Below are positions 26,542-37,145 of a stretch of 48,228 nucleotides of DNA, piece by piece. Each line of letters begins with the position of its first letter. Positions within the stretch are counted from its first letter, which is position 1. The position numbers and the translations under genes were made by a program. The notes beneath the pieces are model-generated. The model worked only from the letters and a program-made list of their open reading frames with translations. It searched no databases and was not told the origin of the DNA. Source of the DNA: Sporisorium sorghi (Eukaryota > Basidiomycota > Ustilaginomycetes > Ustilaginales > Ustilaginaceae); the NCBI GenBank assembly GCA_023212695.1, contig JALCCG010000161.1:1494-49721 (forward strand). The letters are read 5' to 3'.

Positions 26542-29500
26542 TCAGCTCATCAACGGCGCAAAGCCAGGCTTGAGCACACGGCGGCCCTGCACCACGTCGC
26601 TCGCGAGCTTGGCCACGTTAGCCTCGGCGATGACAACTTCAGCGCTGAGTTCGATGTCGAACGCCCACTTGATTGCGGTCGAGATGCGCGCTGCCTGTGC
26701 GCGGTCCCAGATGGTAAAGTCGTCCGGGTCGCCGTCGTCGCCCGCGGCATTGCGCACCAGCGGCGACGCGACAATGCCTGTCTCACTGGCGTCATCGACG
26801 ACGGTTTCGGGCGCCGTCACACCGGCCGCAGTAAGTGGAGCGGGGGCGGCGGGTTGCGAGATAGACAACCGCAGCGGCCGGGACGTGGGCACCGAGAAGC
26901 GCACAATATTACGCAAAATCGCCGTGGTCTGCTGCACGTCCGTCTCGCCATCAGTAGCCGATAGGGTGCCGACGTAGATCTCGAGCGGTTGGGAGCGCGC
27001 CAGCACATTGTGCTTGCCGTCGTGGTGGTAGCGGAACTCGTACGTGCCGGGAACCCAGGGCAGTTTGGAATCGCGAAACACGGAGACGCCGCTCACCACG
27101 CTCGATGTTGTCGACGAGGAAGAGGTGCGAGGCACGTCGCCGATCCACTCGTCTTCGGCTACGCCGAGCCACTTGCCCTGGCTCGAGATCTTGGTGACGA
27201 GCGACGCGTCGTCCGCGCCCTGCTTGCCGCCGAAGCGCGATAGGAGGTAGAGGCCGATCCAGTCGCGGCGCGAGTGGTTGGGCGCTGCGCGCCACTCGAC
27301 TGCGATCGGCTCGCCGAGGTGGAACCGCGGCATCGCCCCAGTGCCAGTGGCGGAGGGACGAACGCTCAAGCTGTACATCGACTTGTCCACGCCTTCGGAG
27401 CGCAACTTCTGATCGTCCTCCACGCGCACGATGAGCAATCGATCCTTACTCTGCTGCAACAGCACCTTGGTCTCCTCGAGCATGCCCTCGAAGCGCGGCC
27501 GCGACTGGCGGAAAAACTCCTCAAACGCCTCGGCCGCATCGCGCTGCACCTTTTCGATCGTCCCCTGCACGTTCTTCACCGTCGGGTGCTCCTGTGCCAA
27601 CCGGAACAAGTCGGAGTCTTTGGCTGCGACCCACTGCGATTTGAGCTGCTTGGTCAACCCGCTATCCTTGCGCAGTGCAGCCTCGCCGTACAGCTTGCGC
27701 ATGTGCGGGCCCTCGACGAACGACAGGAAGCCCCAGTGCGCCACGTACGACACAATCGCCATGAGCAGCGTGAGCTTCGAGCCGGCGACGAGGGCGAGGC
27801 CGAAGAACGCCGCGCCGCCCATACTGCGCTCCGGGTTGTTGAGGAAACGGTAGATGCCCGTATAGTACAGCTGATGCGGGTACTCATCCACAAAGAAATC
27901 GCCGTAGAGCCAGCCGAACGGCCCGAGCACCTCGTACGACGAGTTGGCCGTCCAGGCGTGCAGCGCGACGAGCAGCAGCCCGAGCGTGTGCCGCAAAAGC
28001 TCAGGCCCCACCGTCCAGTCCGGATGGCCGATGGGCGTGTAGCAGTTCCACGCCAGCGCACTGGACGAGATGTACGTCATGACCAACGACGTGTTGTACA
28101 CGACCTTCCAGTGTGCAAACGCCTCAAAAACCGCGTCTTGGGGCTGAGCGTAGTGGTAGTGCTTGAGGAAGTGACGCACGATCCACTTGGACTCGGACTG
28201 GCGCGAGAGCGCAACGCCCAGGCCGAACGAGTGGAACGTGCGCCACGCCAGCGCGTTGAGGAAGAGCAGCGTCAGCCGAGCGCGTGGGCCGAGCGAGGGG
28301 AGGAGGAGCGGGAACAAGGCGTACAGCGAACCAACGAGCAAAAGGAAGTCGTTGGCGCGCATGAGGTCGAGGTTGCGGAACACGACTGTGTCTTTGCGGA
28401 AGATGCGGTGGTGGAGGTCGTGCAGCGTGGTGACGGGGCGCTGCATGTGAGTGGAAGCGTCGATGTCCGAGAGATGCTGCTGGATGGCGTCGTTGGAGGA
28501 GGAGGAGGAGCGGAGGGCGGTGCGTTTGAAGGCTCGACTGTGGCCGTCGTCCGAGGTCTCGTCGTCCGTGTCGAGTGCGGTGGAGCCTTCGGTCTGGCTA
28601 GGCGTGGGGCGGTCAAAGTCGGCGTTGTTCATCATTGCTTGAGTCGACCGCGAGGGTTGCGTGTTCGCGGCTCCAGCCTTGTCATCCCGAGCAGTGGCGT
28701 CTGCAGCACTATCATCACCTGCATGAGCCGCTTGACGCGACGCAGCGTTGAACGGCGCCTGACGCAGAGGCACACGAGCCGCAATAGGTTTGCGTTCGCC
28801 ATAGGTGCGCTCGATGTGTGGTCCCTCGAAAAACGTCATGAAGAGGAACTGCGAAAAGTGCGCGGCCAGCGAGACGAACAGCACGGCATAGCTGCCGCTG
28901 ACGAGCGAAAGACCGTAATACCCCGCGTATCCGATCGAGTACATGGGATCAGGCGCAATCTCGTAAACGCCGTCAAAGACGAGGCTCTGCAAGCAGAGGA
29001 AGAAGCAGTCGCCCCAATACCACGCATAGTCCTTGACGACACGATGGGCGTCGATCTTGACCCACAGGTTGAAAAAGATCAAAGTGCAACCAGCGATCCA
29101 GCGCAAGACGTGCATGGCGACCGAATGGCCCTCCGGCAGCCGCGTGCACGAGAACGCAAAGAGCGAATAAGCCACAAAGTCATTGAGCAAGATCACGTCG
29201 ACGATGCTGCGGAACATGAGCCAGACGTTGTAGTCGAGCGGCATGGCGTCAAACACGTAGTCGGCGTCCATCTTGGTGACGAGCTGCTGCTTGACCCAGT
29301 TGTGGACGCGCGGGCGACGCTGTGCATCCATCCAGCCATGTTTCTTGACTTGACGAATGATCCAGCCCTTTTCGCTCTGCTGCTTGAGGATCCAGCCGAG
29401 ACCGGCGTTGTAGGAGGCACGCCAGAAGGCAAAGTAGAGGAAGAAGAAGATCTGGGCAGCTCGTCGGGAGAGGGCAAAGTAGAGGAGGATCTGGAGGGAG

Positions 29501-30183
29501 AGGGATACGACCGTGACGATGTCGAGCGGAGTCTTGGGTTGACGTGGATCAAAGATGGATGAGAGCATGTCTGGCGTGTGCGGCACGGTGAAGACTGGAG
29601 TAGGGTAAGCGCATCGGCGGCATTGTCAGGAGGCGCGAGAGGAAGCCGAGTGGTTTGGGAAGGGGCAAGGGCCACACGTCAAGAAAGGGCAGAACGGTGT
29701 CATGTCAGTCAACTGCCAAACGCTTTTCTTCTTCCTGTCATGGAGGCAGTCTAGGCGAACCGAAAGTCGGAACGGAGCCCAACCTAACGGCAGATAGTGA
29801 GAGAGGCAAAGGACGAGAGCAACACAGAGAAGAATGACAGCGCAATGCCGAAACTCTTGTTCTGCGTTTAGTGCCTTTGATGCGCCAAGAGTTGGGCCGC
29901 GGCACAACTCTCCCAATGGGCTGGACGCATGCACGAGCCGAATTGTGGGGCAAGGACGGATGCAGGAACACTCACCGGTACCATCAGGAGTCCTTCCGAG
30001 CACCTTGACGTGTCGATCCGATGTATCGTTGTCTTTTGCGTCACGAGGTGTTTGATCGAGGGATGGACTGGCATGCTCGGTCGAGTCGGAACGCGGTGAG
30101 TCGCTGCCAGCCGGCTGTTGCTGCTTGCGGTTGCGCAGGCCCTCGGTTGGGGCTGGTGTGCCCGGCACTTCTGTGGTAGCCAT
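26542..30183 (-). CDS. CHO2: Phosphatidylethanolamine N-methyltransferase
   Basis: Two exons, 30183-29976 and 29594-26542, joined through a split Val codon over a 381-nt intron (GTGAGT donor, CTCCAG acceptor), giving 1086 residues. Exon 1 is a polar N-terminus. The junction yields GTVFTVPHTPDML, matching the entry of fungal Cho2 proteins. The protein has two homologous membrane halves, each with a PEMT-type block: the first holds DYAWYWGDCFF and EGPHIERTYGE (about residue 330), the second WLYGDFFVDEYPHQLYYTGI and EGPHMRKLYGE (about 700). The C-terminal 250 residues are a soluble domain. Cho2 uses S-adenosylmethionine in the first methylation step from PE towards phosphatidylcholine in the ER. 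A polar linker of about 110 residues separates the halves. The intron is long for this window, so a small extra exon is possible. Confidence 0.95.
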
Positions 30184-31142
30184 GCTCGGAGTGGTTTGAC
30201 TCTGATATCAGCGAGGTTGCATAGCACAGGGCGATGGTGGTGTTGCAGATGATGTTTCGAGAGTTGGGGGGGGGGGGCTTTCTTCTCTGAGCCAAGCTGG
30301 CCTGCTGGTTGGCTGGTTGGCTGGCTCTTTCATCTCCTTTTTCTTTTCATTTCATGTCGCGTGCGTGCGTGCGTGCGTGCGTGCGTGCTGTAAAGTGCTC
30401 AACAACTCGACCCTTGTTTGTGACGACCCTTGGCTTGCCTTGCGTGCGCGTGCACGGCCGGGAAAGAAAGTGAGCTCTGTTTGACAGTCGCCTCTCAAAG
30501 GACGTTAATTGGCGTCTCGACCTTATCAAACTTCTTTGCTCGGATTGACCGGCGCCACTGCCTGCTTGGAGGCAAGCCTGATCCTTCTTGCTCGAGCGAG
30601 GTTGCAGAGCAAAGCATGCACCGGCCAATAGAGATGGACTCGAGTGATCGTCGTCGACACCCTGGCTCACGTCGCGTGAGAGAATCACACGATGTTGGGG
30701 CTGCACCTGTGTCTCTTGCACGCAACCTGCGCTGCCTTCTGCGCTTCGTGATTGGCTCCACAACTAGCATGGTTGATACCCACTAACCGGCCCGACGGTA
30801 CTTCGACCTGACCAAGCTGCCAGTCTGCGTCGCATTTACCACGCGAAAACAGCAATTTTGTGTGCGGCAAAAAAAAAAAAGGGCGACAAAAAAGCGCTCG
30901 AAAAAAGATGGCTCAAAAAAGCGACTCAAAATTCACACCTCTCTCCCACATCCGAGTTGATCGACAAAAGCATGCATTCCACGAGCGACAACGAGCAAGA
31001 GCGAATCCGAAGAAGGACGGCACTGAAAGCAACCGATCCATGAAAGCGAAATGTGAAACTGAGACCTGACCGAAACCTGAGAACACGAACGTATTAAGCA
31101 CCGAAAAGCAAAACCTGAACCACGACCCAAACGACCTCCCGA
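30184..31142. other. Intergenic with (GCGT)7 and G run
   Basis: 959 bp upstream of CHO2 and downstream of the RBMS-like gene. It contains a run of Gs near 30268-30277, GGCTGGTT-type repeats near 30300-30325, seven GCGT units at 30359-30386 and A-rich stretches near 30870-30930. No ORF has coding character. Confidence 0.55.
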
Positions 31143-33390
31143 TCAGTGCGCGTGGATCTGGATCTCGACGCTGCGGCTGTCTTCGTCCTCCTCTTCGCCC
31201 TCCTCGCTGGTCGTCATGTTGGTGTTGCTGTCGTGAGTCACCAGCAAGTTATCCGCAGCCGCCTGTCCGAGTGCGTCGTCGTCGAGCGAGTTGTCCGCGG
31301 ACACGGCCGCACGCACGCGCTCCCCGAGCGCCTGGCGCGCCCTTTCCTGCGCCGCGAGCATCGCCATCGGGTCCGACACCGCTCTCTGTGCGCTTTCGGT
31401 GCCTGTGCCGGCGGGGAAGCGCGCGCGCACGGACGGCTTGGGCGTGCGGCTGTGCGTGTGGCGAGTGTGTCGCGTGCGCGGGTGGCGAGCGGGGGGATCG
31501 TCGCGCGGGGTGGAGTCGGCGACGGGGTCGGGCGTGGGTGCGAGCGTGAGCCCGGGCGGCGGGATGAACGGGATCGGCAGGTAGGTCGGGTCTGCACCGT
31601 CGTGTGGTTTGCCGCCGTCCCACACGCCGGGGATTAGGGGTGAGACGGCGTACGCGCGGTCGAGGGCGTACTGGCCCTCGATGCCCGAGTACACGACGCT
31701 CGGGTTGCTGGACACGGGCGGGAGCATGCCAGGGTGAATCATGGGTCCGACATGCGTGGGTGGCCACATGGCAGCACTCGGCACATGGATCCCGAGTCCA
31801 GGCTTGCTCGGCGCACCCTGCTCGTTGTGCAGCGGCATCGACGGCATCACCTGGATAAACGGCTGCGACACCGCCGCCGTTGGGGGAGGGGGGAACGAGC
31901 TCGCCGTCGCCATGTGTCGCGCCTGTGCCGCCGCAGCATCGAGCTCGCTCGCCGTCCTCGCCCGTTGCATTCCGGCATGCTCGCCACCCCGCACCCTCGT
32001 CTGCGACTCAACATGCAGCAGGCCGAGCGACTCGAGCGTGTGCTTCTGGCACACCGAGTGCTTGAGCTGCTTCTGCGCCTCGCTATCCGCAAACCGCACG
32101 TGCAGCGGCAGCGTCGTTCCCGGCAAGACGCGCCCGTGCAACCGCTCGATGCACAGCTTGGCCGTCACCCTGTCCATCAGCCTTACGAACCCCACGCCGC
32201 GGCTCTCGCCATGGATATCGTAGAGAATCTTGAGGCTGGCGATCGGGTACGGGCTGAAGAGCTGCTCGAGCTGCTTCTCCGAAAACTTGAGCGGCAGGTT
32301 GCTCAGGTACACGTTGGTCGACGTGGTATCGGCCATACGGCGCAGTTTGGCCGAGTAGGACTCCTTGGCGAACGAGGCCGCGAAACCGTGGCTGTTGAGC
32401 CACTCGATGGCCTTTTGCGCCATGGTGGGGCTGGCGTACATCAGGAAGCCGAAGCCTTTGCATGCGCCCGTTTGACGGTCAAGCATGGCTTTGTGGCTGA
32501 TCACTACACCGCAGGCTGAGCCGAGCAGGTACAGCATCTGGTCGTTCATCCTAAAGATAACGTCGACACGCAGGTGAAATGTCAGCTATACGGCTCTTTC
32601 ACATCACAGTGCTTTTACATGACGAGGCTCGATAGACTTACTCTTTGGGCAGACCATTGATGTAGACATTGGTCTCGTTGTTCATGTCGAGTGCCCGGCA
32701 CGATTCAGCACGTCTAGCTGAGGCGTGGTACGGAGGTTCGCACAGTCCCAGAGCCGAGTGGGGCAGCGGGTTGAAGGCGACGGCCTGGTCTTGTCGGAAA
32801 GCCTCAGCGCGAGCTTGGCCTCTATCGAAGGCCGCCGGAGCACTGGCGGGCACTGCCGAGCGCAACGATCCCCAGCGATCGCCGCGCCAGTCCTCGCCCT
32901 GTTCCAGCCTGGGTGCGCCCGGCTCCTGCGCGCTGACGTGTCGATACACATCACCCACCACCATCCCCGGCCTAGCGACGGCGGCTTCCTGCTTCTCACC
33001 CCCAGCCACGAGTGCCGCCGAGGTCGGAGCAGGGGAGATCACGCAGGGCTCTGCAGCCGTACCGAGCTGGAGGTTGAGCGTGGGCCCCGCGGCCTTGCGG
33101 TCGAGCGGGCTCGGGTGTTCCGTGTGGTGATCCTCGACGGTGGGAGCGGGGGCCTTGCGGGAGATGCGCGGTCGCCAGGGCGTAGCTGGCGTGGTGAAGA
33201 CGCGAGGCTTGCGTGCGTCTTTGACGATGGCGACGAGCTTGGCGTGAGTGAGACGTGAAGTGGGGATGGGGCTCGGCATGCCGGGCGTTTCGCTTTTGAC
33301 GGAGGGAGGAGGTGGCGGGGGCGGGCTCTTGCAGAGTCGGGTGGGACTGCCCTCGAGGTGGAAGAAGACGCGGTCGCTGCGCGGGATCAT
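31143..33390 (-). CDS. RBMS/MSSP-like RNA-binding protein with two RRMs
   Basis: Two exons, 33390-32642 and 32550-31143, joined through a split Glu codon over a 91-nt intron (GTAAGT donor), giving 718 residues. The splice lies inside the first RRM: exon 1 ends TNVYINGLPKE and exon 2 resumes with MNDQMLYLLG. RRM1 (about 240-315) carries KGFGFLMY as RNP1, and RRM2 (about 328-405) carries NVYLSNLP as RNP2 and RGVGFVRL as RNP1. The paired RRMs and their short linker resemble the animal RBMS/MSSP and insect Shep group of single-strand RNA/DNA binders. The first 240 residues are Pro/Ala-rich and disordered, with a poly-Pro run, and the C-terminal 300 residues are also low complexity. The start at 33390 is the first ATG in an open frame; an upstream exon is possible. 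Confidence 0.85.
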
Positions 33391-34284
33391 CGAGGCGGGC
33401 GAGCGAGCTAAGTAAAGCACCGCGACAGATTCTATCGTGAGAAGGGTGGAAGGGTGAGTGAGCAAAAGGGAAGGGAGGGAAAGTAAAGGAAGGGGAGGGG
33501 GAAGATGCTGGACGAAGGGAAGAGACCTTCCATTCTTGAATCCGGAACCTTATATCTCTTCTTGCTTCGCTCAAGCTCGCCCTACAAACATCTCGTCTTG
33601 ACAACAGACAGTTCCAGCGTTGTTTACTCTATATGCTCCTTCTCGCACTCTCTCTCTGTAGCTTCTGATCTACAGCGCGTCGATCGACGCTGTGCAGCTG
33701 CACAAACGGTGCTGGTCACGAAACTTTTGCTGCACACAGCATATATCTCGCTCGCTCACCGCTTTCGCGCCCCTCTCCTCTCTTGCTCTCCTCCTCATTC
33801 CACCTTCCAAACGCAGCAAGCCACATCTGCAAGCACGAGCAATTGCCGGGTCACCGCTGCCTTGCAACGCTTTCAAACGTCCACCCCCCTGCTTGACTGG
33901 AGCGGGCATCGCTTGCTGCACGAGGCGTCACAACACACGCCGCAGAAAGATCGAACGGTATTTCCCTGGTTTGAAAAGTGTTTTCATCTGCGTCTGGTAG
34001 ATAGTCATACAGTCAACGTCGGATGTGACGTGGAGAGAAAGCAAAACAGAAGCATGAACAAGACAGGCGATGCGAGAGGACGACCGACTGACCGACCAAG
34101 AATGTCCAGATGAATGCGATAGGGACGCAATGCCTCGGTGCGTCCAAGATGCAGCGACTTGTCGGCAACCGGGATGCCCATTTTGCATGCGCCACGTCCG
34201 TGAATCGACGTCACATGCACAGCAAGAGCGAGCGCGTCCGGCTGTCTTGCATGACTTGTTGTGCGCGCGCGACTGCTCTCTTGC
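33391..34284. other. Intergenic, nothing recognised
   Basis: Promoter and leader of the RBMS-like gene (G/A-rich near 33430-33500 on plus) and the 3' flank of the NIPA gene. No repeat, RNA gene or coding frame seen. A GTGAGC sequence right at the NIPA stop (near 34285) resembles a splice donor. Confidence 0.45.
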
Positions 34285-35775
34285 TCACCTGCCGCTCTCG
34301 TAGTTCGGCGTCGAGTCGTCGATCAAGCTCTGCCGCTTGAGCTGACGTTGTGCCCTCGCTGTAGTCTCTGCCGAGGATGTATGCCCGTTGCAGCGAGTCT
34401 TGCCTTGACGGATCATGGGCGAAGTGTCGCGCACATCCTCTTCGTACTCGTCCTCGTCGAGCCGCGTCATGCCGAGCGCCTCTTCATCCTCGTAGGCGTT
34501 GAAGAGCACCGATGACCCTGCGCTCCCCTTTCTGCCATGTCCATGACCATGTGCAAAGACGGTGGCGCTGCGTTCTGAAGGACCGCTGAGGCTGCTTCTG
34601 CCATTGGCAAAGCTGCTCATGGCGCGCTGCTGGTCGAGTAGACGCTCGTGCTGCTCGGACAAGCGGCTGGTGCCCTCGCCTGTGACGAGCGACATGCGCG
34701 GCTGTTGGGTGACCGGGTCGATGATGCGGTTGAGGTTGAGCAGATACACGCCGGTAAAGATGACGATGAAGCCGCCAAGCAGCGACACGGCTGGCGCAGT
34801 CGACGTGTTGAAGCCCTGGAAGAGCAGCACCGACGCGAGAATGGTCGAAGTGGTAAAGAAGACGTAGTAGATAGGGTTGACGACGTTGGTGGAGAACTGA
34901 TCGAGCGCCTTGTTGAAGTAGTTCATCTGCGTAAGGATGCAGACGACGACGACGATGGCAAAGCAGTAAGTGGAAGGGTGGGTGAACTGGTTGTTGCCTG
35001 CAAAGGTGAGCTTGAGGGCCACGCCGAGACCTTTGACGCTCATAACCGAGATGGAGCCGACCAAGCTGCAGATGGAGATGTAGACGAGGGGCGTCTTGCG
35101 TCCGTACTTGGGCACCATGCGGAAGATCATGAAGAGGGAAAAGGCGAGCACAAAGGTGCAGTAGCAGAGGAAGCCGGGTTGGAGGGCGTAGTTGAGCATC
35201 TCGTCGATGGTCTGGATCTCCTTGTCCTCGGGCGCATTGACGACGATGATGACGGTGCCGACGAGGCAGAGGGTGCAGCCGACCTTGCCAAGACGACCGA
35301 GCTCCTCCTTGAGGACGAAAGAGGCGAGGATGGCGCCGATGAGCACACTGAGCGCACCAAGGGGCGTGACGAGGATGGGCGGGGCAAAGGTGTAGGCGGC
35401 AAAGTTGGCGACTTCACCTACGATCATCGTGGACATGCCAGCCCACCAGATGGGATTTTGGAGGTAAGTGTGACCCTCGGATGCGAGTCCGTTGTGCTTG
35501 TCTGCGGCGTCCATGAGGCCCTTTTTGGTGATGATGAAGCTGGTGCCGATGGCGAGCGAGCTGCTGACGGCGAGGGTGAGACCGATCCATTTCTGCTGTG
35601 TGAGGGACGACTGGGCGGATTCGGCGGGGGTCTGTTGTTCTGGTGGAAGATAGCCGGGTCGGTCGATGGGTGATGGTGCAGCGTGTGCTGCTAGCGTCCA
35701 GAGCAGCATGGCGATGGTGGCGAAGCGAACGAGCCGCAACCGCGACGCGGATGTCAAAGAGCTATTGCTGTGCAT
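34285..35775 (-). CDS. NIPA-type magnesium transporter
   Basis: A 496-residue single-exon protein starting with ATG at 35775. It matches the NIPA family (DUF803): WIGLTLAVSSSLAIGTSFIITKKGL at the first segment, then NPIWWAGMSTMIVGEVANF, APPILVTPLGALSVLIGAILA, KEELGRLGKVGC and a late NPIYYVFFTTSTILAS. About nine membrane segments are predicted within residues 60-375, with a polar C-terminal tail rich in Ser and Glu. NIPA proteins transport magnesium at the plasma membrane or endosomes. The N-terminus has an added feature: residues 1-33 look like a cleavable signal peptide ending in AAHAAPS. The frame stops as ESGR with TGA, but the stop overlaps a CAG/GTGAGC donor-like site, so a short last exon cannot be excluded. 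Divergent from NSE3. Confidence 0.9.
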   Translation of the reverse strand: MHSNSSLTSASRLRLVRFATIAMLLWTLAAHAAPSPIDRPGYLPPEQQTPAESAQSSLTQQKWIGLTLAVSSSLAIGTSFIITKKGLMDAADKHNGLASEGHTYLQNPIWWAGMSTMIVGEVANFAAYTFAPPILVTPLGALSVLIGAILASFVLKEELGRLGKVGCTLCLVGTVIIVVNAPEDKEIQTIDEMLNYALQPGFLCYCTFVLAFSLFMIFRMVPKYGRKTPLVYISICSLVGSISVMSVKGLGVALKLTFAGNNQFTHPSTYCFAIVVVVCILTQMNYFNKALDQFSTNVVNPIYYVFFTTSTILASVLLFQGFNTSTAPAVSLLGGFIVIFTGVYLLNLNRIIDPVTQQPRMSLVTGEGTSRLSEQHERLLDQQRAMSSFANGRSSLSGPSERSATVFAHGHGHGRKGSAGSSVLFNAYEDEEALGMTRLDEDEYEEDVRDTSPMIRQGKTRCNGHTSSAETTARAQRQLKRQSLIDDSTPNYESGR

Positions 35776-36328
35776 GGTGTTGATCAAACAATCGCGCGCG
35801 CGCCAAAGAGGGCCGTGGACGATCAACGAATATGGTTCTAAAGACGTAGTGAAAGGCGCGTCGACCTAGAAGATGAGGCGCAGTCGAGTGCGAAGCAAAC
35901 GATCGAGCGTATTGATCGCGTCGATGAAAGACTGATGCCTGTGGGGGAGGTTGCGAACGGCGTTGAAGTGCGATTCGAACAAGCTTGAGGCCGATGAAGA
36001 GTTCGAATGAAGACTCGAGGCAGGATAATCGAGGCGAGGCGCTCTGCCGGCAGAGACCTAGTGGTGATGTTTCGAGTTGTTTGCTTTCCGCAGTAAGAAG
36101 ATTGAAAGTCTCCGTGCGTGATTTTAGTGCGGGACTTGATGATGGTGTTGTAGAGAAGAAGAGAAAGACAAAGGGAAGATGCTCCTTTGGTTGCTGTCTC
36201 GTGATGCAAGACCGCGAGGTTATTCATTTTCAACGCAGAGCGCCAGAGGCCAAGCAGCAGAGAAAGAGAGAAAGAGAGTGGAGTTCTACGCCAGCCAGCC
36301 AGGCTCGCAAGCTGTCTCACTCAAATGT

Positions 36329-36368
<40 letters not shown>

Positions 36369-37145
36369 TTCCCGAAGCGGCTTTTCCGTCACGCTTTTGA
36401 ATCACTGACTCTCCCGCCTCGGCGCTTCCGCTTTTGACATTTCAATGAATTGAATTGCGCTTCGCCTTATCGAAAGGAACGAAGCGGATCAAAGCGGGGA
36501 ACCCGATGCTTGTTCCAAGAGAGTTGGTTCCTGCTGTTGCGTGGACCAGTTAGGCAGATGCAAGCGCTTCCACGACAGTGTCGAGAGACAAGGCAGGCGT
36601 CGCAGGCGTCAGAGCCGATTCGAAATTTCTGACTCAAGGCCGAAGCGGCACCTCCTGCATGCATGACCGCGATGCCAATTCACCGGCGCCTTTTTCTCTT
36701 CAAAGCGAACCCAAGCGAAAGCGATCCCTTTGGCATTCCACCACGCGTCTCTCACTGCGGCCACCCTCTTCGGATTGATGCGCCGACGGATTGTCTTCTT
36801 TCTCCTTCTCCGCCGTATCCCAGCACAGCCTTTCCATCATCGTCGAATGGGGAGTCGTATGAAACCCGATTCATCGATGTGCAAATTGGCGCCGATTGAC
36901 CGCAGCGAAAATTTCTCAAGTGTTAGATTAATGTGCTCAGCCCGCAACGAGCGCGTCGCTGAAGCGTGTGCGAAAAAAAGTGCGGAAAGGCAGCGCGAAG
37001 ATGAGGTTGCGCCACACCAACCAACACTTCCGGACCCTGAATCTACAACGACGACGACTCAGCCATGCCGGCTTGAAGCTGGCACTCTCTCTTTCTTCAT
37101 CCAGACCATCTAAGCAACTCTCACAGCAAGAGCTTCCCCTTCGCA
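35776..37145. other. 1.37-kb divergent intergenic region NIPA/NSE3
   Basis: The longest divergent promoter in the window. It contains (CAG)13 at 36329-36367, GAAAGAGAGAAAGAGAG-type purine repeats near 36265-36280 and no coding frame with family resemblance. The CAG run could encode a glutamine tract in one plus frame (36179-36400), but flanking residues show no conservation cue. Confidence 0.5.
36329..36367 (+). repeat. (CAG)13 microsatellite
   Basis: Thirteen perfect CAG units, about 780 bp upstream of the NSE3 start. A comparable (AGC)12 run lies upstream of RBG1. Confidence 0.9.

Noticed and set aside
27274..29562. 762-codon plus-strand open frame
   Set aside because: It lies wholly antisense to CHO2, is dominated by Arg, Glu and Val as expected from the complementary codon pattern, and shows no family motif.
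26542..30183. CHO2, GUP1, SCP2, DAP1 and EMC3 as a lipid gene cluster
   Set aside because: They are interspersed with unrelated housekeeping genes, on both strands, with separate promoters; such scattering is normal in these genomes.
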